Assembly: GCF_009760915.1 (NCBI RefSeq)
Contig: NZ_VIDQ01000017.1
Location: forward strand, 1-64,000
Source: Azohydromonas aeria
GTDB taxonomy: Bacteria > Pseudomonadota > Gammaproteobacteria > Burkholderiales > Burkholderiaceae_C
Length of the DNA stretch: 64,000 nt
Direction of reading: 5' to 3'
Notes under the pieces: generated by a model
The model's input: only the letters and a program-made list of their open reading frames with translations
What the model was told of the DNA's origin: nothing
The model's database searches: none
Made by a program: the position numbers and the translations under genes
Part shown: positions 1-8,129 of the stretch, in pieces
How positions within the stretch are numbered: the stretch's first letter is position 1
How the letters are laid out: the number at the start of each line of letters is the position of its first letter

Positions 1-1048
1 GCCCATGCCCGCGCCCGTGCCCACGCCGGCCCCGGTGTCGGCGGCGCCGTCCGCGCTGGACCTGTCGGAGGCGGCGGAGGCCGCGGAGATGGCCGACATG
101 CGCCGCGAGCAGCTGGAGATGCTGCAGGAGCTGCGCTCGATGCGCGGGCTCATGGAGCAGCGCTTCGACGCCATGGCCTACGTGGACCAGATGCAGCGCA
201 GCCCGGCGCAGGCCGCGCTGACGCAGCGGCTGCTGGACTGCGGCTTCTCGCCGGCGCTGATCCGCAAGCTGTGCTCGGGCCTGCCGCAGGACACGGCCGA
301 CGCGCTGGCCTGGGCCGTGGGCGTGCTGCAGCGCAACCTGCGCGGCGCCGAGGCCGAGGTGGCGCTGGAGGACGAGGGCGGCGTGTACGCGCTCATCGGC
401 TCCACCGGCGTGGGCAAGACCACCACCACCGCCAAGCTCGCCGCGGCCTGCGCCACGCGCCACGGCCCCGGGCAGCTGGGCCTGATCACGCTCGACGCCT
501 ACCGGGTGGGCGCGCACGAGCAGCTGCGCGCCTACGGCCGCATCCTGGGCGTGCCGGTGCACACCGCGCACGACCGCGCCTCGCTGGAGGACCTGCTGGC
601 GCTGCTGGGCGGCAAGAAGATGGTGATCATCGACACGGCCGGCATGGCGCAGCGCGACGAGCGCACGCGCGAGCTGCTGGACATGCTGGTGCACCCGTCG
701 ATCCGGCGGCTGCTGGTGGTCAACGCCGCCGCGCAGGGCGAGACCATCGACGACGTGATGCAGGCCTGGCGCGCCTCGGCCTGCCGCGGCGTGATCCTGT
801 CCAAGCTCGACGAGGCGGTGAAGCTGGCGCCGGCGCTGGACGCGCTCATCCGCCACCGCCTGCGCGTGGTGGGCGTGGCCAACGGCCAGCGCGTGCCCGA
901 GGACTGGCACCGGCTGAGTGCGCACGCGCTGGTGCAGCGCGCGCTGCGCGCCGGCGGCGCCGCGGCCTACCGGCTGCAGGCCGACGACGTGAACCTGGTG
1001 TTCTCCGGCGTGGGCCGCGCCGGCCCGGCCCCGGCGGTGGCGTCCTGA
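1..1048 (+). CDS. flhF: FlhF, SRP-type GTPase for flagellar placement (5' end outside window)
   Basis: FlhF is an SRP-family GTPase that sets the site and number of polar flagella at the membrane. The window holds the C-terminal part only; the frame is open to the left edge, so the N-terminal basic domain is missing. Counting from the first methionine in view, the N domain is followed by the P-loop GSTGVGKT (about 132-139), the LDAYRVGA motif (about 164), DTAGMAQRD (about 211) and the guanine-specificity motif SKLDEA (about 267). These define the NG domain of FlhF and Ffh, and the neighbours flhG and fliA select FlhF. The stop overlaps the next start (ATGA), indicating translational coupling. 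Confidence 0.95.
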   Translation, partial: PMPAPVPTPAPVSAAPSALDLSEAAEAAEMADMRREQLEMLQELRSMRGLMEQRFDAMAYVDQMQRSPAQAALTQRLLDCGFSPALIRKLCSGLPQDTADALAWAVGVLQRNLRGAEAEVALEDEGGVYALIGSTGVGKTTTTAKLAAACATRHGPGQLGLITLDAYRVGAHEQLRAYGRILGVPVHTAHDRASLEDLLALLGGKKMVIIDTAGMAQRDERTRELLDMLVHPSIRRLLVVNAAAQGETIDDVMQAWRASACRGVILSKLDEAVKLAPALDALIRHRLRVVGVANGQRVPEDWHRLSAHALVQRALRAGGAAAYRLQADDVNLVFSGVGRAGPAPAVAS

Positions 1049-1857
1049 TGGAGCGGCTGGGCATGCAGGGCTTCGTCGTGCCCGGCGGCGACGCCGGCGA
1101 CCAGGCCGCGGGGCTGCGCCGGCTCTTCGGCGCCGGCGCGCCGCAGCGCTGGGTGGCCGTGGCCAGCAACCCGCACGTGGCCAGCGCCGGGCTGCTGCTG
1201 GAGCGGCTGACCGCGGCGCTGGCCGCGCAGGGCGGGCACACGCTGGTGGTGGACGCCGCGGACAACGCGGCCGCGCCCGCCGCGGCGGTGCTGCAGGACC
1301 CGGCGCTGGGCATCGAGCCGCTGGGCGAGGGGCTGTCGTACCTGGGTGCGCGCGGTCTGCCGCAGCGACTGGGCGAGGCGCGCGGCGACGCGGCGCAGTG
1401 GCTGGCGCGGCTGGCCGCGGCCGCACCGCAGTGCCGCGTGATCGTGGTCCATGCAGGAGCGGTGGAACTCAGCCGCTTTTTCGACGGTCGCGCGCTCAAC
1501 CCCCTGGTGCTCGCGGCCGAAGACATGGACAGCCTCACGCACGCCCTGGCGAGCCTGAGGCTGCTGGCGACGCGGCACCGCTGCGCGCAGTTCGACCTGC
1601 TGCTGGGGGCGCCGATGTCCTCGCCTCAGGCCGCGCGCGCGGTGCGGCACCTGGCTGGTTGCGCACGCAGCCGCCTGGGCCTGGGGCTGCGCGAGGGCGT
1701 GGCCGTGGACCCGGCGTGCGACGCCGCGGCCGTGCCCGAAGGGCTGGCGCGGCTGGCGGCGCAGCTGCTGCTGGAGCACGAGGACCTGCCCGGCGCGCCG
1801 GGCTGGCACCCGGGCGGCGGCAGCGCCGGCCGCGGCGCCGCGGCCGCGCGCACCTGA
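1048..1857 (+). CDS. flhG: FlhG/FleN-like protein lacking the ATPase P-loop
   Basis: 269 residues, starting at the ATG that overlaps the flhF stop. FlhG is normally a MinD-type ATPase that limits flagellar number and activates FlhF through an N-terminal DQAxxLR motif. Here residues 18-24 read DQAAGLR, matching that activator motif. Where the deviant Walker A (GGVGKT) should follow, residues about 38-47 read VASNPHVASA, with no glycine-rich loop or lysine. The Walker A' region reads VVDAADN. The rest is alanine-rich with only a loose MinD-like pattern. Position between flhF and fliA supports the FlhG identity; I infer that ATP binding is lost while FlhF contact is kept. Confidence 0.75.
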   Translation: MERLGMQGFVVPGGDAGDQAAGLRRLFGAGAPQRWVAVASNPHVASAGLLLERLTAALAAQGGHTLVVDAADNAAAPAAAVLQDPALGIEPLGEGLSYLGARGLPQRLGEARGDAAQWLARLAAAAPQCRVIVVHAGAVELSRFFDGRALNPLVLAAEDMDSLTHALASLRLLATRHRCAQFDLLLGAPMSSPQAARAVRHLAGCARSRLGLGLREGVAVDPACDAAAVPEGLARLAAQLLLEHEDLPGAPGWHPGGGSAGRGAAAART

Positions 1858-1876
1858 TGCCCACGCGCCACGCCAG

Positions 1877-1918
1877 ACCGAACCGACGACCGAACCGAAC
1901 CGAACCGAACCGAACCGA
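1877..1918 (+). repeat. ACCGA pentanucleotide tandem repeat before fliA
   Basis: Two ACCGA units (1877-1886), a CG spacer, then six perfect ACCGA units (1889-1918). The tract lies between the flhG stop and the fliA start, ending 25 bases before the fliA ATG. It can change length by slipped-strand mispairing in steps of five bases. Confidence 0.85.
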
Positions 1919-1943
1919 GACGCCCGCAAAGGCGCAGCCACCC

Positions 1944-2666
1944 ATGTACACCGCCAAAGGCCGCCTGGACAACAACGCGCTGCTCACGCAGTACAGCCCG
2001 CTCGTGCGCCGCCTGGCGCACCAGATGATCGCGAAGCTGCCGGCCAACGTGGAGGTCTCGGACCTGATCCAGGTCGGCATGATGGGCCTCAACGACGCCC
2101 TGGGCCGCTTCGACGCGCGCCAGGGCGTGCAGTTCGAGACCTTCGCCACCCAGCGCATCCGCGGCGCCATGCTCGACGAGCTGCGCGGCGCCGACTGGAT
2201 GAGCCGCGGCAACCGCCGCCACCAGCGCGACATCGAGAGCGCCGTGCACAAGCTCGAGCACCGCCTGGGCCGCGCGCCGCTGGAAAGCGAGATCGCCGCC
2301 GAGATGGGGATGTCGCTGGCCGAGTACCAGGACCTGCTGGGCAAGGTGCGCGGCACGCAGCTGCTGTACCTGGAGGACATCGGCGGCGGCAGCAGCGGCG
2401 ACGGCGACGAGGACTTCCTGGACCGCCACGTCAGCGACGCCGAGGCCAACCCGCTGGCACGGCTGCAGGACCAGCGCATGCGCCAGGCCCTGGTCAAGGC
2501 CATCGAGGGGCTGCCCGAGCGCGAGCAGTACGTGATGAGCATGTACTACGAGCACGACATGAACCTCAAGGAGATCGCCGCCGTGCTCGGCGTGACCGAG
2601 TCGCGCGTGTGCCAGCTCCACAGCCAGAGCATCGCGCGGCTGCGCGCGCGCATGCGCGACTGGTAA
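1944..2666 (+). CDS. fliA: RNA polymerase sigma factor FliA (sigma-28)
   Basis: 240 residues, the usual FliA length. It directs RNA polymerase to late flagellar and chemotaxis promoters and is held inactive by FlgM, encoded nearby. Region 2 is seen in DLIQVGMMGLNDALGRFD and the RIRGAMLDELR segment; region 3 and region 4 follow, with LKEIAAVLGVTESRVCQLH as the helix-turn-helix that reads the -35 element. The ATG at 1944 gives the family N-terminus MYTAKG; the frame stays open upstream, but that stretch is the ACCGA repeat and flhG antiphase sequence. An AAAGG at 1928-1932 may serve as ribosome site. Confidence 0.96.
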   Translation: MYTAKGRLDNNALLTQYSPLVRRLAHQMIAKLPANVEVSDLIQVGMMGLNDALGRFDARQGVQFETFATQRIRGAMLDELRGADWMSRGNRRHQRDIESAVHKLEHRLGRAPLESEIAAEMGMSLAEYQDLLGKVRGTQLLYLEDIGGGSSGDGDEDFLDRHVSDAEANPLARLQDQRMRQALVKAIEGLPEREQYVMSMYYEHDMNLKEIAAVLGVTESRVCQLHSQSIARLRARMRDW

Positions 2667-2684
2667 GGCCGGCGCCGCGCCGGC

Positions 2685-2713
2685 AAGGCCCCGGATCGGG
2701 GCCGCCCCCCTTT
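2685..2713 (+). terminator. possible terminator after fliA
   Basis: GGCCCCG-AT-CGGGGCC hairpin followed by a C-rich then TTTT stretch, 20 bases after the fliA stop. The U-run is imperfect, so this is only a candidate. Confidence 0.35.
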
Positions 2714-2792
2714 TCCCGCGTGGCGCCGGCGTGCCGCGGCACCATGCTTGCCGCCCAGCCCACCCCTGACACGACGTCTTTGGGGGATCGAC

Positions 2793-4703
2793 ATGCGCAT
2801 GCGCAAGGCATGGCGGCGGGCGCTGGCGCGCACCGTCCTGGCGTGGGGCGGTGGCGCGGCCATCGTCGCCGCGGCGACCGCGGCCGAAACCGGCGCGGCC
2901 GATGCGGCGGCTCATGAGCCGGCCGCAGCTCCTGCTGCAATTTCTGCCTATGGCGCCGCGGCGCCGGTACAGCCTGCGGCCGCGGGCACGCCCGCGCTGG
3001 TGAGCGTGGTGCGCGGGCAAGGGCAGAGCGCGCCGGTGAACTCGACGCTGCCGGTGGCGCCGATGGTCAAGGTGATGGACAACCTGGGCATCGGCGTGCC
3101 GGGCGTGCAGGTGCAGTTCCGCGTCGTCAACGGCGGCGGCTCGATCACCGGCATCTACGCCCGCACCAACGCCCAGGGCATCGCGCGGGTGGGCAGCTGG
3201 ACGCTGGGGCCGGTGGCCGGGCGCCAGCGGCTGTCGGCCAGCACGCCGGGCCTGCCCGAGGCGGTGGTGGCGGCCAACGCGCTGGCCCAAGGGCCGCGCC
3301 TGATGGCGCCCGAGGCCAGCGACCACCAGATGGCGCCCGTGGGCGCGGTGCTGCCGCGCGTGCCGGCGGTGTTCGTGCTCGACGCCGCCGGGCGGCCGGT
3401 GGCGGGCGTGCCGGTCACGTTCGCGCCGGGGCAGGGCGGGCGCGTCGCGCGCCTGAGCGTGGTGAGCGACGCCAACGGCCGCGCCGCCCCGGGGGCCTGG
3501 ACGCTGGGCCCGGGCCAGGGGCTGCAGACGCTGTCGGTGTCGGCCAGCGGCTACGCCGGGCTCGACCTCGTGGCCACGGCGCTGCCCGCGGGCGCGCCCA
3601 CGCTGGTGCGCGAAGTGGTCCTGCGCGGCGTCTACGAGGTCTGGGACATGGCCTTCGCGCCCGGCGGCGTGATGCTCTACACCGAGCGCGGGCGCGGGTT
3701 GTGGGCGCTGCTGCCCGGCGGCGAGCGGCGGCTGCTGTTCAAGCCCGCCGACTTCGTCACCGCCACAAACAGCGGCATGCTGGGCGTGGCGCTGGACCCG
3801 GACTTCGCCGCCAACCGGCGCGTGTTCGTGTTCATGGCCTCCAACGCCGCGGGCGTGCCCGACAACCGCGTGGTGCGCGTGCGCGTCAAGCCCGACTGGT
3901 CGGGCGTGGAGGCGCGCAAGGACATCGTCACCGGCATCGCCTTCCAGAACCGCAAAGGGCTGGAGGGCGAGCACTCCGGCGGCGCGCTGGCCTTCGTGGG
4001 CACGGACCTGATCATCAGCAGCGGCGACCTGCGCGAGGGTACGGTGCCGCAGGACGTGCGCTCGCTGGGCGGCAAGGTGCTGCGCGTGGACCGCGAGGGC
4101 CGCCCGGCCGCGGCGGCGCGCGCGCCCGTGGGCGGCGACGAGCGCATCTGGGTCACGGGCGTGCGCAATCCGCAGGGGCTGGCGGTGCAGCCGGGGACGC
4201 AGCGGCCCTACCTGATCGAGCACGGCCCCGGCGACAACGACGAGGTCACGCCGCTGCGCGCGGGCAACGGCGGCTGGGACCCGCGCCCGCGCCCGCTGGG
4301 CGGCGCCACCGCGCGCTGCCCGGACGGGCAGGCGCTGAGCTACTGCGGCTACGCCGGCAGCAACATGACCGACACCGCGCTGTACCCCGCCGCGCTGCCC
4401 CCGGCCTGGCGCTCGGGGCTGCCCGCGCGCGGCACGGGCGGCGGCAGCTTCGTCAGCGGCGCGGCCTGGAAGGACTGGGACGGCGCGCTCGTGATCGGCC
4501 AGCTCTCGGGGCGGCGGCTGCTGGTGCTGCAGCTCGACGCCGGCGGCAACGCGGTGCGTGCCGCGACGCCGCTGCTGCAGGACGTGGAGACGCGGCTGCG
4601 CAACGTCGCGCAAGGGCCCGACGGCGCGCTCTACATCAGCACCTCCAGCGACAACAACCGCAGCGACCGGCGCACGCAGGTGTGGCGGCTGGTGCCGCGC
4701 TGA
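2793..4703 (+). CDS. secreted PQQ-dependent sugar dehydrogenase-like protein with Ig-like domains
   Basis: 636 residues. The ATG at 2793 follows a GGGGGA ribosome site and starts a signal peptide (basic MRMRKAWRR, then a hydrophobic run to about residue 30). Residues about 55-155 and 165-265 form two Ig-like (Big-1 style) units, each with a G-V-P/G-V-x-V-x-F core and a WTLGP motif. From about residue 275 comes a soluble aldose-sugar-dehydrogenase beta-propeller: SGMLGVALDPDF, HSGGALAF, LGGKVLRVDREG, VRNPQGLA and IEHGPGDNDEV are hallmarks of the YliI/GSDH family, which oxidises sugars with PQQ. Substrate cannot be told. It lies between fliA and flgN, outside any flagellar role that I know. Confidence 0.82.
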   Translation: MRMRKAWRRALARTVLAWGGGAAIVAAATAAETGAADAAAHEPAAAPAAISAYGAAAPVQPAAAGTPALVSVVRGQGQSAPVNSTLPVAPMVKVMDNLGIGVPGVQVQFRVVNGGGSITGIYARTNAQGIARVGSWTLGPVAGRQRLSASTPGLPEAVVAANALAQGPRLMAPEASDHQMAPVGAVLPRVPAVFVLDAAGRPVAGVPVTFAPGQGGRVARLSVVSDANGRAAPGAWTLGPGQGLQTLSVSASGYAGLDLVATALPAGAPTLVREVVLRGVYEVWDMAFAPGGVMLYTERGRGLWALLPGGERRLLFKPADFVTATNSGMLGVALDPDFAANRRVFVFMASNAAGVPDNRVVRVRVKPDWSGVEARKDIVTGIAFQNRKGLEGEHSGGALAFVGTDLIISSGDLREGTVPQDVRSLGGKVLRVDREGRPAAAARAPVGGDERIWVTGVRNPQGLAVQPGTQRPYLIEHGPGDNDEVTPLRAGNGGWDPRPRPLGGATARCPDGQALSYCGYAGSNMTDTALYPAALPPAWRSGLPARGTGGGSFVSGAAWKDWDGALVIGQLSGRRLLVLQLDAGGNAVRAATPLLQDVETRLRNVAQGPDGALYISTSSDNNRSDRRTQVWRLVPR

Positions 4704-4730
4704 ACGCCGGGCGCGGCGCGGCCCCCATGC

Positions 4731-4756
4731 AAAAAGCCCGCGTCAGCGGGCTTTTT
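4731..4756. terminator. bidirectional intrinsic terminator
   Basis: AAAAAGCCCGC-GTCA-GCGGGCTTTTT: an 11-bp stem flanked by A and T runs, so it works on both strands. It separates the convergent dehydrogenase gene (+) and flgN (-). Confidence 0.92.
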
Positions 4757-4779
4757 CGCATTGGCGCGGACCCGAGGCC

Positions 4780-5175
4780 TCAGGCCTGCGCCGCCCCGGT
4801 ACGCGCGGCGCGCTCGGCGGCGCCGTCGGCGCCGTAGACGGGTGCCGGGGCCAGGCCCGGCAGCAGCACGTCGATGGCGCGGTCCAGCGCGGCGGTGGCA
4901 CGGGCCAGCGCCTCGCGCTGCGCCGCCACCTGGCTGCCGGCGCGTGCCAGGCGCAGCCGCAGCGCCGGCGGCACGCTGCCGCTGCGCGCGGCCTGGGCGA
5001 AGCGGTGCACGGCCGCGGCCAGGGCCAGGTGCAGCTGCTCGGCCTGGTGCTCCATGGCCGCGGCGTCGCGCTCGCGCAGCGATTCGCCCAACCCCAACAG
5101 GTTCGCCTCCAGCACCGCCAGCGTGGCTTCGAGCTCAGCGGCGGTGTGGGCGTGATCGACGGTCGGGGTGTTCAT
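4780..5175 (-). CDS. flgN: FlgN-like flagellar export chaperone
   Basis: 131 residues, start MNTPTVDH. FlgN is the cytoplasmic chaperone that keeps FlgK and FlgL (encoded downstream of flgB) unfolded and delivers them to the export gate. The protein is almost all helical, with repeated leucine heptads (ELEATLAVLEANLLGL, LRERDAAAMEHQAEQL), typical of FlgN; sequence identity within this family is always weak. Its position directly after flgM and in the flgA-flgM-flgN order is the strongest support. A longer in-frame reading through the flgM region exists but would run across flgM and its start MNTP is preferred. Confidence 0.85.
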   Translation of the reverse strand: MNTPTVDHAHTAAELEATLAVLEANLLGLGESLRERDAAAMEHQAEQLHLALAAAVHRFAQAARSGSVPPALRLRLARAGSQVAAQREALARATAALDRAIDVLLPGLAPAPVYGADGAAERAARTGAAQA

Positions 5176-5194
5176 GTAATGCGGCCGGTTTGTG

Positions 5195-5491
5195 TCAATG
5201 CTTGGGAGGACGCGCCAGCAATTCCTGGGCGTTGTCGATGAGCTTGTCGGCAATCGCACCGGCATCGATGCGGAAGCTGCCGTCGCGGATGGCCTGGGCG
5301 ATGCGCTCCACCTTCGCGGTGTCGAAACTGGGATCGCCGCCGCCCAGCAGCGCGGCCGTCGAGGACAGCGCCACCTGCGTGCTGGATTCGGAGGATGCCG
5401 CCGCGTCGCTGCTGCCGGCGGCACGCGTGGAGGCGCGCTCGCCGCTGGCGGCGGCACGGGTGGACGAGGTGTCAAAGGGGCCGATCTTCAT
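5195..5491 (-). CDS. flgM: anti-sigma-28 factor FlgM
   Basis: 98 residues. FlgM binds FliA in the cytoplasm and is exported through the finished hook-basal body, releasing FliA for late genes. The N-terminus MKIGPFD matches family members (MKI..), a low-complexity Ser/Ala linker spans about 10-50, and the C-terminal sigma-binding helices are at about 55-93 (KVERIAQAIRDGSFRID, ADKLIDNAQELL). flgN follows after 19 bases. A sigma-28 promoter match lies 49 bases upstream, giving the usual autoregulatory loop. Confidence 0.95.
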   Translation of the reverse strand: MKIGPFDTSSTRAAASGERASTRAAGSSDAAASSESSTQVALSSTAALLGGGDPSFDTAKVERIAQAIRDGSFRIDAGAIADKLIDNAQELLARPPKH

Positions 5492-5539
5492 GGTGCGTCT
5501 CCGGGTACGGGCTGAGCCGGCCCGATCAACATGCTTGTT

Positions 5540-5566
5540 GTATCGGAGTCGATCCGGAGAACTTTA
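5540..5566 (-). promoter_or_regulatory. sigma-28 (FliA) promoter for flgM
   Basis: Read on the minus strand: TAAAGTTC, 11 bases, TCCGATAC. The enterobacterial sigma-28 consensus is TAAAGTTT-N11-GCCGATAA; this site matches 13 of 16 positions with exact spacing. It ends 48 bases before the flgM start. Confidence 0.88.
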
Positions 5567-5639
5567 GGTCCGCGTTGCCGTGCTGCCGCAGGCAAGAGTG
5601 CGGAAACGGCCGGTAAATCATGGCAACAACGCAAAAAGC

Positions 5640-6398
5640 TCATGGCGTGACCTCCGCCTGGCGCGGCGCCACGGGCAGCGCGCTGACGATGCGGCCGCTG
5701 TCGGTGCGCAGCCGCACGGACTGGCCTTCCAGGCCGGGACCGAGGGCCTGCGCCTCGCCGCTGACGCTGTAGCCCTCGCCCAGCGCCACCAGGCGCACGG
5801 TGTCGCCGGCGGCGAACCACTGGCGCGGGCGCAGGTCGGCGCGGCGCAGCGTGTCGCCGGCGTTCAGGTTGCGGGCCAGGGCGCGGCCCAGCGCCTGGTC
5901 GGGCGCGGTCACCGCGGCGCTGGCGCCGGCGGCCACGTCCACGTCCTCGCGGCCCAGGTGCGCGGCTTCGAGCAGCGTGCCCGCGGGCAGGGCTTGCGCC
6001 AGCACCAGCGCGGGCATGAACACCTTGACCGTCACCGGCAGGTACACGTTCCACGGCGCGCCCTGCACGCAGCGCAGCCCGATGCGCGAGCGGCCCCACA
6101 GGCGCTGGCCCGGCGGCAGGTAGGGCTGCACCTGCGCGCACGGCGCCAGGCGCAGCCGCGCGTCGAGCGTGCCGAGCTCGATGTGCACGCGCGCGCCGGG
6201 CAGCTCGGCCGCGGCGGCCTGCGCCGCCTGCTGCGCCAGCTCGCGCACGCGCGCCAGCAGCGCGGGCTCCAGCGCCGCGGCGCCGGTGCCGGTCGGGGCG
6301 GGGGCGGCGGCCTGGGCCCATGCGGCAGCCGCGGCCGGGAGGCCGAGGGCGAGCAGCAGGAGGAAGCGGGGGGAGCGGGGCCAGTTCACGGCAGCCAC
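5640..6398 (-). CDS. flgA: FlgA, periplasmic P-ring assembly chaperone
   Basis: 252 residues. FlgA helps FlgI subunits assemble into the P ring around the rod. A signal peptide is clear (charged start, [18 protein letters not shown], cleavage near residue 30). The C-terminal half holds the SAF/beta-clip fold with [19 protein letters not shown] and the family pattern [13 protein letters not shown]. It is divergent from flgB, with 125 bases between the two starts, the usual betaproteobacterial layout. Confidence 0.93.
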   Translation of the reverse strand: MAAVNWPRSPRFLLLLALGLPAAAAAWAQAAAPAPTGTGAAALEPALLARVRELAQQAAQAAAAELPGARVHIELGTLDARLRLAPCAQVQPYLPPGQRLWGRSRIGLRCVQGAPWNVYLPVTVKVFMPALVLAQALPAGTLLEAAHLGREDVDVAAGASAAVTAPDQALGRALARNLNAGDTLRRADLRPRQWFAAGDTVRLVALGEGYSVSGEAQALGPGLEGQSVRLRTDSGRIVSALPVAPRQAEVTP

Positions 6399-6523
6399 TG
6401 TAGGGCGCGCGCCAGCGGGCCATGCGCCGGAAATGGGCCGACTTCCTGCCGCTTATCCTCGCGGCGCCGCGCCGGGGCCTGCCCACAATCCGCAGCAACC
6501 GAAAGACCGCTCGCCCCGCGCCC

Positions 6524-6970
6524 ATGCTCAACCGCCTCACCGACAGCCTGAACTTCCAGACCGAGGCCCTGAAGCTGCGCGCGCAGCGCCAGGAGATCCT
6601 CGCCAGCAACATCGCCAATGCCGACACGCCCCGCTACCAGGCGCGGGAGATGGACTTCGCCAAGGCGCTGCGCGAGGCCACCGGCGTGCCGCCGGCACCG
6701 GGCGAGATCGGCGCGGCCACCGCCGCGGCGCCGCCGCAGTGCCAGGCCGCCACCGCGCCGGGGCACCTGTCCGTGAAGTTCGGCACCCTGGGCAGCGAGG
6801 GCGGGGCGCTGGCCTACGCCATCCCGTCGCAGACCTCGCTGGACGGCAACAGCGTGGACATGGATCGCGAGCGCGCCGCGTTCGCCGACAACAGCGTCAA
6901 GTACGAGGCGACGCTGCGCTTCATCAACGGCAGCGTGCGCACCATGCTCGATGCCATCAAGGGCCAGTGA
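6524..6970 (+). CDS. flgB: flagellar proximal rod protein FlgB
   Basis: 148 residues. FlgB is a proximal rod subunit in the periplasmic part of the basal body. The conserved rod N-terminal motif [10 protein letters not shown] is at residues 27-36, and the C-terminal helix ([19 protein letters not shown]) is typical of FlgB. The ATG at 6524 is chosen because it gives the family N-terminus MLNRLTDSL; the frame is open further upstream. It opens the run flgB to flgL, and its stop overlaps flgC (TGATG). Confidence 0.95.
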   Translation: MLNRLTDSLNFQTEALKLRAQRQEILASNIANADTPRYQAREMDFAKALREATGVPPAPGEIGAATAAAPPQCQAATAPGHLSVKFGTLGSEGGALAYAIPSQTSLDGNSVDMDRERAAFADNSVKYEATLRFINGSVRTMLDAIKGQ

Positions 6971-7377
6971 TGAGCCTGCTCAACATCTTCAACGTCGCCG
7001 GCAGCGCCGTGAGCGCGCAGAGCCAGCGCCTGAACACCGTCTCCTCCAACCTGGCCAACGCCGACACCGTGGCCGGCCCCGACGGCCAGGCCTACAAGGC
7101 GCGCCAGGTGGTGTTCCAGACCGAGCTCATGGGCGCGCAGGAAAGCGCCGGCGTGCGCGTGCAGGCCGTCACCGAGAACGATGCGCCCGGGCGCCGCGTC
7201 TTCGACCCTAAACATCCTTCCGCCGATGCCGAAGGGTACGTGACCTTCAGCAACGTCAACCCGGTGGAGGAGATGGTCAACATGATCTCGGCCTCGCGCT
7301 CCTACCAGAACAACGTCGAGGTCATGAACACCGCCAAGAGCCTGCTGCTCAAGACGCTGCAGATGGGCCAGTCCTGA
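6970..7377 (+). CDS. flgC: flagellar rod protein FlgC
   Basis: 135 residues, the family length. FlgC is a proximal rod component stacked above FlgB. It shows the N-terminal rod motif SSNLANADT (about 25-33) and the C-terminal motif [22 protein letters not shown]. The start overlaps the flgB stop by one base, so translation is coupled. Confidence 0.96.
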   Translation: MSLLNIFNVAGSAVSAQSQRLNTVSSNLANADTVAGPDGQAYKARQVVFQTELMGAQESAGVRVQAVTENDAPGRRVFDPKHPSADAEGYVTFSNVNPVEEMVNMISASRSYQNNVEVMNTAKSLLLKTLQMGQS

Positions 7378-7426
7378 AGGACGGCCCCGCGGCCGCCGCG
7401 TCCCCACCGACCGAAGCTTTCCACGC

Positions 7427-8116
7427 ATGAGCACCACTTCCAACGCCACCGGCAGCGCCAGCAACCCCTACGCGGCGCTGTCGGGCAGCCGCGCCACCAC
7501 CACCGGCGGCAGCGGCGCCCCGGACAAGAACAAGCAGGTCGCCAGCGAGGAGCGCTTCCTCAAGCTGCTGGTGGCGCAGATGCAGAACCAGGACCCGCTC
7601 AATCCGATGGACAACGCGCAGGTCACCAGCCAGATGGCGCAGATCAACGCCGTGACGAGCCTGGAGAAGGTCAACACCTCGATCGCCGCGCTGAGCACGC
7701 AGATGGTGCAGATGCAGGCGCTGCAGGGCGCCAGCCTGGTCGGGCGCGACGTGGTGGTGGCGGGCAACCGGCTGTCCAGCGGCGACACCGCGGGCCGGCT
7801 CGCCGGGGGCTTCGAGATGGACAGCGCCGCCGACCACGTGCAGGTGGAGATCCTGGACGGCGCCGGGCGCGTGCTCGACACGCTGCAGCTGGGCGCGCAG
7901 ACCAGCGGGCGCCATGCCTTCGGCTGGACGCAACCGGCCAGCGTGGCCGCGGGCGCCACCTTCCGCGTCACCGCCAGCAGCGGCACCAACAAGGTCGGCG
8001 CCACGGCGCTGACGACCGACCGCGTCGAAGCGGTCTCCACCAGCGGGCAGACGCTGCAGCTGCAGCTCAGCCGCGGCGGCATCGTCGGCTACGACGCCGT
8101 CAAGGCCTTCAACTGA
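7427..8116 (+). CDS. flgD: flagellar hook capping protein FlgD
   Basis: 229 residues. FlgD caps the growing hook and is removed when the hook is complete. The diagnostic segment FLKLLVAQMQNQDPLNPMDN lies at residues 44-63, followed by the Q(V/M)-rich region and C-terminal Ig-like/tudor-like domains (FEMDSAADHVQVEILD). It sits between flgC and flgE. Confidence 0.96.
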   Translation: MSTTSNATGSASNPYAALSGSRATTTGGSGAPDKNKQVASEERFLKLLVAQMQNQDPLNPMDNAQVTSQMAQINAVTSLEKVNTSIAALSTQMVQMQALQGASLVGRDVVVAGNRLSSGDTAGRLAGGFEMDSAADHVQVEILDGAGRVLDTLQLGAQTSGRHAFGWTQPASVAAGATFRVTASSGTNKVGATALTTDRVEAVSTSGQTLQLQLSRGGIVGYDAVKAFN

Positions 8117-8129
8117 ACAAGGAATCGAC

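Noticed and set aside
1626-4613. 995-codon open frame on the minus strand
   Set aside because: Runs through fliA and the sugar dehydrogenase antisense; residue use is biased (Arg/His/Gln) and no family is visible.
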